This document shows positions 1 through 8,009 of a stretch of 64,000 nt of DNA, piece by piece. The stretch lies in the NCBI RefSeq assembly GCF_001429185.1, contig NZ_LMIW01000011.1:248001-312000 (forward strand), read 5' to 3'. The notes under the pieces were generated by a model. That model had not been told where the DNA came from, ran no database searches, and saw nothing but the letters and a program-made list of their open reading frames with translations. This DNA comes from Terrabacter sp. Root85. Its GTDB lineage: Bacteria; Actinomycetota; Actinomycetes; Actinomycetales; Dermatophilaceae. Made by a program: the position numbers and the translations under genes. Each line of letters begins with the position of its first letter. The first letter of the stretch is position 1.

Positions 1-867
1 CTGGATGTCGCTGCTGTGCGGGCGCTCGGGCAGGTCGAGCCCGGCGTCCTTGATCGCGCCCCACACACCGTCGGCGTCGAGCGCGTCCTGCATCACCGAG
101 TGGCCGATGCGGTAGCGGCCACCGATGCCCTTGGTGTTGCCGACGACGACGACCTGCGCCTGGTCGAGCTCCACGCCCGAGCTGCACGAGGCGACGGACG
201 AGAAGAGCGAGCGGTCGTGCATGATGTCGGCGTCGGTCGGCATCTCGATCTCACCGAGGGCGACGGCGATGCCGAGGCCGGTCGTGCCGTTGGAGAGGTC
301 CATCGACTCGTGCGTGTGCTCGGTCCAGACCTGGTGCCCGCGCGACTTCGCGTCGCGGATCGTGTGGATCGTCAGCAGCGGTGTCTTGGTCTGGACGTAG
401 TGCACGTCCGCCGGGTCGGTGATGCCGGCGCGCTCCATGGCGACCTTCACGGCGTCGGCGACCTTCTCGACCATCGCGACGTAGCCGATCTCCTCGGGCT
501 TGATCGGCTCGCTCATCGCGAAGCCGACGGTCAGCCGGGGCTCGTCGGACTGCTCGGCCCGGTCGGCCGGGACGGTGGCAAAGATCGTCGCGTGCGGGCT
601 GATGATGCCGTCCGTGCCACCGGACCAGACGATCGGGACTTGCTTGACCTGGTCGGCCGGAGCGCCCTTCTCGACGAGGACCTCGCGGAAGGCGCGGTCG
701 GCGATGATCCGCGTGTAGTCGTTGACGCCGCCGTTGCCCTCGGTCTTGCCGATGATGGCGATGACGCGGCTCGCCTCCATGACACCGTCGTCGATGAGCG
801 TGGCGAGCTCCGACGCGTCGGCGACCGAGTGGATGGGGACCTTGCGCACCTCAATGGCTTCGGGCAC
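1..867 (-). CDS. Barbiturase / cyanuric acid amidohydrolase family ring-opening hydrolase (C-terminus beyond window)
   Basis: The 289 visible residues match the AtzD/barbiturase family, which opens barbiturate to ureidomalonate or cyanuric acid to a carboxybiuret. These proteins have three homologous domains, each giving a Ser-Lys dyad. Two are visible: Lys41 in [10 protein letters not shown] with Ser82 in WSGGTDG, and Lys161 in VQTKTPLL with Ser229/230 in CSSGVEL. The third domain, roughly 75 residues, lies past the window start. The GTG start is chosen because AAAGGTGA precedes it and the protein then begins [10 protein letters not shown], as barbiturases do. It lies 5 nt after the carbamate kinase stop, so the two are probably cotranscribed. 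The neighbouring uracil-type permease and Mo hydroxylase favour barbiturate over cyanurate as substrate; that is inference. Confidence 0.88.
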   Translation of the reverse strand, partial: MPEAIEVRKVPIHSVADASELATLIDDGVMEASRVIAIIGKTEGNGGVNDYTRIIADRAFREVLVEKGAPADQVKQVPIVWSGGTDGIISPHATIFATVPADRAEQSDEPRLTVGFAMSEPIKPEEIGYVAMVEKVADAVKVAMERAGITDPADVHYVQTKTPLLTIHTIRDAKSRGHQVWTEHTHESMDLSNGTTGLGIAVALGEIEMPTDADIMHDRSLFSSVASCSSGVELDQAQVVVVGNTKGIGGRYRIGHSVMQDALDADGVWGAIKDAGLDLPERPHSSDIQ

Positions 868-872
868 GTGAA

Positions 873-1820
873 TCACCTTTCTCTTTCAGGGTTTTCGATG
901 ACGGTGCCGACGTGGCCGTCGACGGCGGCGGCGAGCTGGTCGAGGGCCGTGATGATCGATCGCGACCCGCCCGACCGGACGAAGCGCAGGGCGGCCTCGA
1001 CCTTGGGGCCCATCGAGCCGGACGCGAAGTGGCCGGCGGCGGCATACGCCTCCATCTGCTCGAGCGTGACGTGCTCGATGTCGTGGGCCTCGGGGGTGCC
1101 CCAGCCGGCGACGGCGTGCGCGACGTCGGTGGCGATGACGAGGACGTCGGCGTCGACGGCGCGCGCGAGCAGCGCCGCCGTGAGGTCCTTGTCGATGACG
1201 GCCTCGACGCCGTGGACGCTGCCGTCGTCGGCGCGGACGACGGGGATGCCACCGCCGCCGGCCGTGACGACGACGTAACCGGCGGCGAGGAGCGTGTGCA
1301 GCGTGTGCGTCTCGAGGACCTCGACGGGCTGGGGCGAGGCGACGACGCGGCGCCAGCCCTTCTCGCCGCGGTCCTCCCAGCGCTCGCCGTGGTCGATGAG
1401 CGTCTGCGCCTGCTCGCGCGGGAGGAAACGTCCGATCGGCTTCGTCGGGTGCGTGAAGCCGGGGTCGTCGGCGTCGACGAGCGTGCGGGTGATGATCGCA
1501 GCGACGCGACGCTCGAGGCCACGGGCGGCGAAGGCGGCCTCGAGGGTGTCGAGCAGCGTGAAGCCGATGGTCCCCTGCGTCTGCGCGCCGCACCAGTCGA
1601 GCGGCACCGGCGGCACGACGCTCGCGGCGAGCTCGTTCTTGACGAGGAGGTTGCCCACCTGTGGCCCGTTGCCGTGGGTGATGACGACCTCGTGCCCGGC
1701 GGCGACGAGCTCGGCGAGGTGGTGGCTCGCGGTGGCGATGGCCTCGCGCTGGGCCTGGGGAGCCGCGCTGCCGTCGGGCCCGGTCATGGCGTTGCCGCCC
1801 AGCGCCACGAGCACCCTCAC
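873..1820 (-). CDS. arcC: Carbamate kinase
   Basis: Carbamate kinase (315 aa, usual length about 310) transfers phosphate between carbamoyl phosphate and ADP, giving ATP, ammonia and CO2 in the catabolic direction. Family motifs are VALGGNAM at the N-terminus, [20 protein letters not shown] and [12 protein letters not shown]. The GTG start at 1820 is the only one that begins directly at MRVLVALGG, and GAGGA lies about 8 nt upstream. There is no arginine deiminase or catabolic ornithine carbamoyltransferase in the window. The likely source of carbamoyl phosphate is therefore the FdrA-DUF1116/DUF2877 carbamoyltransferase at 20.3-24.3 kb, as in E. coli allantoin fermentation (inference). It is followed directly by barbiturase. 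Confidence 0.93.
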   Translation of the reverse strand: MRVLVALGGNAMTGPDGSAAPQAQREAIATASHHLAELVAAGHEVVITHGNGPQVGNLLVKNELAASVVPPVPLDWCGAQTQGTIGFTLLDTLEAAFAARGLERRVAAIITRTLVDADDPGFTHPTKPIGRFLPREQAQTLIDHGERWEDRGEKGWRRVVASPQPVEVLETHTLHTLLAAGYVVVTAGGGGIPVVRADDGSVHGVEAVIDKDLTAALLARAVDADVLVIATDVAHAVAGWGTPEAHDIEHVTLEQMEAYAAAGHFASGSMGPKVEAALRFVRSGGSRSIITALDQLAAAVDGHVGTVIENPERER

Positions 1821-1840
1821 GGCGCGTCCTCGGTCGTCAT
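1817..1840 (-). CDS. Possible leaderless 7-codon leader peptide (MTTEDAP) before carbamate kinase
   Basis: An ATG lies 6 nt after a TAGGCT -10 box, the spacing of leaderless actinobacterial genes. It opens a reading frame of seven codons whose TGA overlaps the GTG start of carbamate kinase as GTGA. Translational coupling is possible. It may equally be only a short 5' UTR carrying the kinase's ribosome binding site. Confidence 0.35.
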   Translation of the reverse strand: MTTEDAP

Positions 1841-1846
1841 GGCGTG

Positions 1847-1852
1847 AGCCTA
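1847..1852 (-). promoter_or_regulatory. -10 box (TAGGCT) of the carbamate kinase-barbiturase operon
   Basis: TAGGCT fits the actinobacterial TANNNT -10 consensus and would place the transcript start at or next to the A of the ATG at 1840. No convincing -35 was seen. Confidence 0.5.
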
Positions 1853-1907
1853 GGGAGCGCGGCCGAGCGGGCGCGTTGTCACCTCCTGCCCAACGCGACC
1901 CCCGACA

Positions 1908-1923
1908 TTGGCAGATGTATGCC
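1908..1923. promoter_or_regulatory. TTGGCA-N6-TGCC element upstream of carbamate kinase
   Basis: An imperfect inverted repeat nested in CCCGAC...GTCGGG. It resembles the TTGGCA-N5-TGCC elements at 7395 and 16651 and overlaps a GTATGCCG word. It may be an operator of the cluster regulator, but the N6 spacing weakens the match. Confidence 0.25.
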
Positions 1924-2071
1924 GTCGGGTGCAGCGCGCGAAAGTGCCGAGCCGGCGGGTGGGCGCCGTCACGAACCACGCCCGGCATACCGGTCGGGCG
2001 GGTACGAGGAACATAATGTCCGAGGGGGCGCCGTCCGGGGCGCCGCCGACCGAACCGAGAGGTGGGGGACC

Positions 2072-2317
2072 GTGGGAGTCGGAGTCCTGCTCGCCGTCGT
2101 GGGGGCCATCCTGACCTTCGCGGTGCGGGCCAACACGTCCGTCATCAGCCTGCCCATCGTCGGCGTCATCCTCATGATCGCGGGCGCGGCGCTCATCTGG
2201 CACGGGAGCAAGGGCACCCGCCGCAAGCGCATCATCACCCGCGAGGAGCGCCCCAGCGGCGCGACGACCCCGACCAACACCGTCCGACAGACCATCGAGG
2301 AACGCGACATCGACTGA
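2072..2317 (+). CDS. Small two-helix membrane protein, DUF6458-like
   Basis: An 81-residue protein with two hydrophobic segments (about residues 2-20 and 28-46) followed by a basic KGTRRKR stretch and a polar tail. This is the layout of the small actinobacterial DUF6458 membrane proteins, whose function is unknown. The GTG start gives GVGVLLAVVGAIL at the N-terminus and is preceded by AGAGGTGGGG. A longer reading frame extends upstream, but nothing in it looks conserved. It stands alone on the plus strand, converging on the NmrA-like gene. Confidence 0.6.
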   Translation: MGVGVLLAVVGAILTFAVRANTSVISLPIVGVILMIAGAALIWHGSKGTRRKRIITREERPSGATTPTNTVRQTIEERDID

Positions 2318-2339
2318 GCGGCGGACGGTCCGGCGACGG

Positions 2340-3176
2340 TCAGGTGTGCGTGAGGACGTCGGCCCACGAGCGCGGCTCGCGGCCGAGCAACCGGCGCAGG
2401 GGAGCGGCCTCGCCCACGAGACCGCCGCGGTCGTAGGAGGCGAACATCGCCAGCAGGTCGTCGCACGCCTGGGGCGTGAGCGAGGCGCCGGGCCCGGCCA
2501 CCCACTCCGCGAGCTCCACGCGGACGGCCTCGACGGGGTGCCCGAGCACGTCGGCGGCGACGTGCGCCTGCTCGCGCACCGAGAGCACCTCGGGCCCGGC
2601 GAGGTCGTAGGTGACGCCCTCGTGCCCGGGGCGGGCCAGCACCGTCGCAGCGACCTCGGCCACGTCGTCGAGGTCGACGTTCGTGAACGGGGTGTCGAGC
2701 GAGTAGGGGACCGCGATCCGGCCGGCGTGGGCCGCATCGACGAGGTTCTGGTGGTATGCCGCCGGGCGGAGCACCGTGGCCCCCGGCAGGTGGGTGCGCA
2801 CGACCTTCTCGGCCTCCGCCTTGCGCAGATGGTGCGGCATCGACGGGTCGTGCGGGTGCAGCACCGAGTGGAACACGAATCGGGCCACGCCGGCCCGAAC
2901 TGCAGCACCGGCGACGCGGTCGGCGATGGCGACCTCGTCGGGGTGGACGTTGGGCGCCAAGTGATAGACGCCGTCGACCCCGTCGACGGCGTCGTCGAGA
3001 CCGAGCCCGGAGCCGAGGTCAACGACCGAGATCGACCGGGCCCCAGCGGCATACGCTGTCTCGGCCCGCTCCGGCGATCGCACGGCAGCGCGCACGGTGA
3101 CGCCGTGTGACGTGAGGGAGCGCGTGACGGCGCGGCCGGTCTTGCCGGCCGCGCCGATCACGAGGACCGTCGTCAC
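2340..3176 (-). CDS. NmrA-like NAD(P)-binding epimerase/reductase-family protein
   Basis: A 278-residue short-chain dehydrogenase-type protein of the NmrA/atypical SDR group. The dinucleotide-binding motif GAAGKTGRAV lies at about residues 8-17. The classic Tyr-x-x-x-Lys pair is not evident where expected, typical of NmrA-like proteins that sense or bind NAD(P) or act on quinones. The start lies 2 nt past the HyuB stop, so it is probably the last gene of the hyuA-hyuB transcript. A role in pyrimidine catabolism cannot be read from the sequence. Confidence 0.75.
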   Translation of the reverse strand: MTTVLVIGAAGKTGRAVTRSLTSHGVTVRAAVRSPERAETAYAAGARSISVVDLGSGLGLDDAVDGVDGVYHLAPNVHPDEVAIADRVAGAAVRAGVARFVFHSVLHPHDPSMPHHLRKAEAEKVVRTHLPGATVLRPAAYHQNLVDAAHAGRIAVPYSLDTPFTNVDLDDVAEVAATVLARPGHEGVTYDLAGPEVLSVREQAHVAADVLGHPVEAVRVELAEWVAGPGASLTPQACDDLLAMFASYDRGGLVGEAAPLRRLLGREPRSWADVLTHT

Positions 3177-3178
3177 GG

Positions 3179-5209
3179 TCAGACCCAGTCGACATCTGCC
3201 GCAGTCTGTCCGGCGGCGAGCGTCGCGTAGCCGGGGCCGCGGTCGAAGAAGGGCTGCTCGGCCGCGCGGTCGCCGCGCAGCTGCTCGCGCAAGGCATCCG
3301 AGGCGGCGGCGTCGATGACGGGCTCGTCGAGGTCTCCGGTGGCGACGACGCCGAAGTCGCGGCGCGCGCCCTCGAAGGAGACCTTGCCCCAGCGCAGGTC
3401 GCGCTCCACCTCGGCGTAGGGCCGGTCGAGCGGGTCGCCCCAGCCGCCGCCACCCGTGGTCCGGATGCGGATGACCTGGCCGGCCTTGACGACCTCGGCG
3501 TCGGCGAGGGCGTCGACGGTGCGCTCCTCCGGACCGCCCACGTCGACGGTGACCTCGAAGGGACGACCGGCCTTGCCGCCCTTGACGCCCCAGCAGGCGA
3601 GGATCGACCGGTCGGCGATCGACATGAAGTGGGCGTCCTTGAGCATCCGGATGTGCTTCTCGTAGCCGAGGCCACCGCGGTGCCGCCCGGCGCCGCCGGA
3701 GTCGACGGCGAGGCCGAGCCGCTCGACGATGAACGGGAACCGGCTCTCGGTGAACTCGGTCGGCAGGTTGCGGCTGTCGGGCACGACGTGGATCGTGTCC
3801 TCGCCGTCGGCGTAGTAGCGCCCACCGGAGCCGCCACCGAGCACCTCACGCATGAGGTAGTCGTTGCCGTCGCGGTCCTTGCCGTAGACGCCGGTGTAGC
3901 GGATCGTCTCCTGGTCGGCCGGCATCTTGCCGTCGACGGCCTTGGCGACGACGCCGGCGAGGACGCCGAGCAGGCGCAGGATGACGAAGGTGCGGGCGTT
4001 CGTCGGCGCGGGGTAGATCGGCGTGAGGAGCGTGCCCTTCTCGGGGAACTTCATCTCGATGAGCGGCACGATGCCCTCGTTGACGTCGAGCTCGGCCATC
4101 CGCTCGGGGGTGTCGGCGAGGTTGCGCAGGATGGGCGCGAGCCACTTCTTGAGGAAGTTGCCGCCGACGTAGTCGCCGCAGTGGTTGATCGGGCCCTTGG
4201 CCTGCGGCGCCGTGCCGGTGAAGTCGATGATCAGCTTGGGGCCGCCGTCACCGGGGCCGGGGCCGCCGGTCGACTGCTTGGTCAGGGTGATCCGCTGCGT
4301 GTGCAGCTTCGGCTCGTCGACCCCGTCGTGCTCGGCGTAGTCCTCCCAGACGTACGTGCCGTCGGGGATCTTGCTGAGGATCTCGCGGCGGTAGGTCTCG
4401 GTCGTCTTGTCGAGGATCGCGTCGAAGGCGGCCTCGATCGTGTCCCGGCCGTAACGCTCGAAGAGCTCGCCGAGGCGACGGGCTCCCATGAGGCAGGCCG
4501 AGCACTCGGCGTCGAGGTCCGCAGCGAGGCTGTCGGGCATGCGGCTGTTGCGCGTCATGATGCGCAGCGCCGCCTGGTTCGGAACTCCCTTGTCCCACAG
4601 CTTGATCGGCGGGACCGAGAGGCCCTCCTCGAAGACCGTCTGGGCGTTGCTCGGCATCGAGCCGGGGACGGCGCCACCGATGTCGTCGTGGTGGCCGAAC
4701 GCCTGGACGAAGGCGACGACCTCTCCGCCGGAGAAGACCGGCACGGTGACGCAGAGGTCCGGGAGGTGGCCGATGCCGCCCTCCGACTCGTAGACGTCGT
4801 TGTGGAAGAAGACGTCGCCCTCGCTCATCTCGTCGAGCGGGAAGTCGCGCGCGATCGGGTGCACGAGCGCGCTGTACGAGCGACCCGTCAGCTTGCGCAG
4901 CTGGCGGTCGTGGATGCCGGCGCGGAAGTCGTGGGCGTCGCGGATCATGGGGGAGCGTGACGTGCGGGCAATGGCCGTCTCGACCTCCATCTCGACGCTC
5001 GCGAGCGTGCCCTCGACGATCTCGACGAGGATCGGGTCGACGGTCGTGCCCTCGGGGGTCAGGCGGTTGCCGTGCTCGTATGCCGTGGGGAGCCCCGCAG
5101 GGTTCACCGCCGCGCCGTCGTGGGCGGCCGAGACCTCAGGGTGCTGCGAGCCGGTGGCGGCGTCGACGGGGGCGAGCCGGGTGGCCGCGGTCTGGCAGGA
5201 GAAGCACAT
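3179..5209 (-). CDS. hyuB: Hydantoinase B / oxoprolinase-family subunit
   Basis: A 676-residue HyuB-family subunit. With HyuA it forms ATP-dependent amidohydrolases or carboxylases (N-methylhydantoinase, 5-oxoprolinase, caprolactamase, acetone-type carboxylases). Family motifs include RDAHDFRAGI, HNDVYESEGGIGHLPD, DFTGTAPQAKGPIN, PAPTNARTF, DSGGAGRHRGGLG and the C-terminal TTGGGGWGDP. The ATG is 1 nt after the HyuA TGA, so the pair is translationally coupled. Unusually, about 55 residues precede the normal start of the domain (VDPILVEIVEGTL), beginning MCFSCQ with a CxxC pair. The substrate is unknown; a cyclic ureide is suggested by context only. Confidence 0.85.
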   Translation of the reverse strand: MCFSCQTAATRLAPVDAATGSQHPEVSAAHDGAAVNPAGLPTAYEHGNRLTPEGTTVDPILVEIVEGTLASVEMEVETAIARTSRSPMIRDAHDFRAGIHDRQLRKLTGRSYSALVHPIARDFPLDEMSEGDVFFHNDVYESEGGIGHLPDLCVTVPVFSGGEVVAFVQAFGHHDDIGGAVPGSMPSNAQTVFEEGLSVPPIKLWDKGVPNQAALRIMTRNSRMPDSLAADLDAECSACLMGARRLGELFERYGRDTIEAAFDAILDKTTETYRREILSKIPDGTYVWEDYAEHDGVDEPKLHTQRITLTKQSTGGPGPGDGGPKLIIDFTGTAPQAKGPINHCGDYVGGNFLKKWLAPILRNLADTPERMAELDVNEGIVPLIEMKFPEKGTLLTPIYPAPTNARTFVILRLLGVLAGVVAKAVDGKMPADQETIRYTGVYGKDRDGNDYLMREVLGGGSGGRYYADGEDTIHVVPDSRNLPTEFTESRFPFIVERLGLAVDSGGAGRHRGGLGYEKHIRMLKDAHFMSIADRSILACWGVKGGKAGRPFEVTVDVGGPEERTVDALADAEVVKAGQVIRIRTTGGGGWGDPLDRPYAEVERDLRWGKVSFEGARRDFGVVATGDLDEPVIDAAASDALREQLRGDRAAEQPFFDRGPGYATLAAGQTAADVDWV

Positions 5210-5210
5210 G

Positions 5211-7358
5211 TCAGGCCTCCGGGGTGGTCGTCGAGGTGGTCGTCGGCGCGGCGGTGGACCGGGTGATGACGAGGTTGCCGAGCGTGTCGACACGGACGAC
5301 GAAGCCGGGGTGCACCGGGACCGTCGATCCGAACTCCTCGATGACCGCTGGGCCCTCGACCGTGTCGCCGGCGAGCAGGTCGGGTCGCCACCAGACGTCC
5401 GTGTCGACGTAGCCGGCGTCGGCGTCGAAGCAGACCGGGCGCACGCTGCGGTGGGCCCGCTCGCGGACGTCGGCCGCGCCCTCCGACGGCGCGAGGTCAC
5501 GCAGCTCCGGGCGCGTGATCGGGCCGACACCCGTGACGCGGAGGTTGACCCACTCGACCTGCTGCGTCGGGTCGTTCCGGAAGTCGTAGCCGTAGAGCGC
5601 CCGGTGCTCGTCGTGGAAGCGCGAGGCGACGCCCGCGGCATACGCCTCGTCGACCTCTCCCTCGGGCGCGGCGACACGGACCTCGTAGGCCTGGCCGAAG
5701 TAGCGCAGGTCGACGGTGCGCGTGTAGCGGTGGCTCTCGCGCGCGAAGCCCTCGCCGTCGAGGGCGCTCGCGGCCTTCGCGGTGAGGTCGTCGAAGGTCT
5801 TCTGCACGGCGGCGTGGTCGAGCGCGTGGTGGCGCGCGACGGACGTCTGGACGTAGTCGTTCTTGACGTCGACGGTGAGCAGGCCGAAGGCGGAGACGTT
5901 GCCGGGGTTCTGCGGGACGACGACGCCGGCGAGGCCGAGGATGTCGACGAGGCGGCACGCGAGCAGCGATCCCGAGCCACCGAACGTCGCGAGCATGAAG
6001 TCGCGCACGTCGAGACCGCGCTTGACCGAAACCTGGCGCAGCGCGTTGGCCTGGTTCCACGCGGAGATCTCGAGGATGCCGGTCGCGCAGCGCTCGAAGT
6101 CGAGGCCCAGGCGGTCCGCGAGTGCGGCGACGCCGGTGCGGGCCGCCTCGACGTCGAGGGGGATCTCGCCGCCGAGCAGGTGCGGGGGGATGCGTCCGAG
6201 CGTCACGTGGGCGTCGGTGATCGTCGGCTCGGTGCCGCCCTTGGCGTAGCAGAGGGGACCGGGGTCGGCGCCCGCGGACTGCGGGCCGACCTTGAGCGAG
6301 CCCTCGGGGGAGATCCACGCGATGGAGCCGCCGCCCGCCCCGACAGTGACGACGTCGATCATCGGGATCTTGCTCGGGTAGGCGCCGACCGTGCCCTCGG
6401 TCGTCAGGGTCGGCTCGCCCGCGAGGACGACGGACACGTCGGTCGAGGTGCCACCGCCGTCGCACGTGAGGACCTTGTCGAAGCCGGCCCGACCGGCGAT
6501 GAGGCCGGCGCCGAGCGCCCCGGCGGCCGGACCCGAGAGGACCGTCGTGATCGGCTGGTGCACGACCTCGTCGGCGGAGAGCACGCCGCCGTTGGACTTC
6601 ATGATGTAGAAGGGCAGCTTCTCGGTGCTGCCGACGAACTCGTCGAGCCGGTGGTGGATGTTCGCGACGTAGCGAGACACGTTGGGCTTGACCGCGGCGT
6701 CGACGAGGGTCGTCATCGACCGCTCGTACTCGCGGTACTCGCGCAGCACCTCCGAGCTGATCGACACGACGGCGTCCGGGTGCTCGCGACGGAGCACCTC
6801 ACGCATCGCGAGCTCGTGGCTGTCGTCGGCGTAGGAGTGCAGGAAGCACACGCCGATCGTCGTGATGCCGCGCTCCTTGAACCAGCGGGCGACCGTGACG
6901 GCGCGCTCCTCGTCGAACGGGCGGATCTCGTTGCCCTCGAAGTCGAAGCGGCCCCCGACCGTCTTGACGTAGTCGGCCGGCACGATGCGGGCGGGCTTGA
7001 CCCAGAAGTAGGAGTTGCCGTAGCCGTCGGGGACCGCCTGGCGGGCGATCTCGAGGATGAACTCGTAACCCTCCGTCGTGATGAAGCCGAGCGCCTCGAC
7101 CTTGCCCTCGAGGAGCTTGTTCGTCGCGACGGTCGTGCCGTGCGAGACGGCGCTGATGTCGTCACCGCTCGCCTCCATGAGGTCGAGGACCTTGCGGACG
7201 CCGGCGAGGAAGCCGTCGGCAGGGTTGCTCGGCGTCGAGGGCGTCTTCGTCGTGACGAGCTCGCCCGAGTCCTCGTCGAGCGCGACGACGTCGGTGAACG
7301 TGCCACCGGTGTCGATGCCGATGCGGATCCGGCGGCGTGCGGCGGTGCCTGCTGTCAT
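5211..7358 (-). CDS. hyuA: Hydantoinase A / oxoprolinase-family ATP-binding subunit
   Basis: A 715-residue HyuA-family subunit with the actin-like ATPase fold. IGIDTGGTFTDVV lies at about residues 13-25, followed by SGPAAGALGAG, CDGGGTSTDVSV, VGAGGGSIAW and QNPGNVSAFGLL. In this family the A subunit activates the substrate with ATP for the B subunit. Its length resembles acetone carboxylase and caprolactamase A subunits as well as hydantoinases, so the exact reaction is open. The ATG has no clear Shine-Dalgarno. A TTGGCA-N5-TGCCAA palindrome lies 37 nt upstream. It heads the hyuA-hyuB-nmrA transcript. Confidence 0.87.
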   Translation of the reverse strand: MTAGTAARRRIRIGIDTGGTFTDVVALDEDSGELVTTKTPSTPSNPADGFLAGVRKVLDLMEASGDDISAVSHGTTVATNKLLEGKVEALGFITTEGYEFILEIARQAVPDGYGNSYFWVKPARIVPADYVKTVGGRFDFEGNEIRPFDEERAVTVARWFKERGITTIGVCFLHSYADDSHELAMREVLRREHPDAVVSISSEVLREYREYERSMTTLVDAAVKPNVSRYVANIHHRLDEFVGSTEKLPFYIMKSNGGVLSADEVVHQPITTVLSGPAAGALGAGLIAGRAGFDKVLTCDGGGTSTDVSVVLAGEPTLTTEGTVGAYPSKIPMIDVVTVGAGGGSIAWISPEGSLKVGPQSAGADPGPLCYAKGGTEPTITDAHVTLGRIPPHLLGGEIPLDVEAARTGVAALADRLGLDFERCATGILEISAWNQANALRQVSVKRGLDVRDFMLATFGGSGSLLACRLVDILGLAGVVVPQNPGNVSAFGLLTVDVKNDYVQTSVARHHALDHAAVQKTFDDLTAKAASALDGEGFARESHRYTRTVDLRYFGQAYEVRVAAPEGEVDEAYAAGVASRFHDEHRALYGYDFRNDPTQQVEWVNLRVTGVGPITRPELRDLAPSEGAADVRERAHRSVRPVCFDADAGYVDTDVWWRPDLLAGDTVEGPAVIEEFGSTVPVHPGFVVRVDTLGNLVITRSTAAPTTTSTTTPEA

Positions 7359-7394
7359 GGTGAGGATTCAACCGGCGCGACGCCTCCCGGGGCG

Positions 7395-7411
7395 TTGGCA
7401 CATGCTGCCAA
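7395..7411. promoter_or_regulatory. Palindromic operator candidate TTGGCA-N5-TGCCAA upstream of hyuA
   Basis: A perfect 6-5-6 inverted repeat. Its left half and spacing recur at 16651 before the Mo-hydroxylase operon, and the left half recurs at 20186 in the pucR start. This fits one local regulator, with PucR the obvious candidate (inference). Just upstream, 7428-7466 holds an imperfect direct repeat of CCAACCCTCGCC units of unknown meaning. Confidence 0.45.
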
Positions 7412-7489
7412 CACCTGCCCGGTTCCGCGCCAACCCTCGCCCAACCCTTCGCCCAACCCTCGCCAGAACCGACCTGACGGCCGCGTCGA

Positions 7490-7516
7490 TGTCGAGGGCG
7501 AGCCCTCCGCTCCGTC
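7490..7516 (+). promoter_or_regulatory. Candidate ECF42-type promoter (TGTCGA - 17 nt - CGTC)
   Basis: TGTCGA at 7490-7495 and CGTC at 7513-7516 are 17 nt apart. From memory, ECF42 target promoters carry TGTCGA at -35 and CG(A/T)C at -10, and ECF42 sigma factors activate their own DGPF gene. The site lies about 50 nt before the DGPF gene. A 15-bp palindrome, GTGCCACGCTGGCAC, follows at 7529-7543. Confidence 0.5.
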
Positions 7517-7568
7517 CTCCGGGTGAGCGTGCCACGCTGGCACGACACGACGAAGGAGCGAGTGAGAC

Positions 7569-8009
7569 ATGGCGAAGTACCTCATCGGCGTGGACTTCCA
7601 GGCCGGCGACGACCCGGCCCCGATGTCCGACTGGACCCCGGCGGAGGTCCAGGCCCACCTCGACTACTACGAGCGGCTCGTCGGCGAGCTCGAGGCCAAC
7701 GGCGAGCTCGTCTCGTCGACGATCCTCACGGGCCCCGACCTCGCCAAGATCGTCCGGTCCGACGGCGCGGCGCCGGTCGTCACCGACGGACCGTTCCAGG
7801 AGTTCAAGGAGTGGCTCGCCGGCTTCCAGGTCGTCGAGGTCGACTCGGAGGAGCGCGCCCTCGAGATCGCGTCGCTCATGTCGGCGGTGCCGGGGCGCGG
7901 TGGCGTGCCCACCCGGCAGCCGATCCACGTGCGCCAGGTCATGGAGGAGGCGCCCGCGAACACCGACGAGATGGACGCCTTCCTGCGCACCGCGGGCGGC
8001 ACCCGCTGA
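7569..8009 (+). CDS. DGPF/YCII-related protein, partner of the ECF42 sigma factor
   Basis: A 146-residue YCII-related protein carrying the DGPF signature (residues 73-76, in VTDGPFQEFKEWLAGF). Such small proteins are encoded next to ECF42 sigma factors; their biochemical role is not settled. The ATG follows AAGGAG with a 10-nt spacer. The TGA overlaps the apparent CTG start of the sigma factor gene, so the two are cotranscribed and probably coupled. Confidence 0.85.
   Translation: MAKYLIGVDFQAGDDPAPMSDWTPAEVQAHLDYYERLVGELEANGELVSSTILTGPDLAKIVRSDGAAPVVTDGPFQEFKEWLAGFQVVEVDSEERALEIASLMSAVPGRGGVPTRQPIHVRQVMEEAPANTDEMDAFLRTAGGTR

Noticed and set aside
873-1820. Arginine deiminase pathway membership of the carbamate kinase
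   Set aside because: No arginine deiminase, catabolic ornithine carbamoyltransferase or arginine/ornithine antiporter is nearby; barbiturase follows directly.
4800-7526. A 908-codon plus-strand reading frame opposite hyuA/hyuB, and similar long frames at 23146-26442 and 12652-15135
   Set aside because: Products are Arg/Val/Asp-rich with no motif, and lie opposite genes with clear families. They are the usual consequence of high GC at third positions.
7529-7543. Palindrome GTGCCACGCTGGCAC as an operator for the ECF42 operon
   Set aside because: It is perfect but short and GC-rich, with no second copy; ECF42 systems are not known to need a repressor. Kept only as a note.
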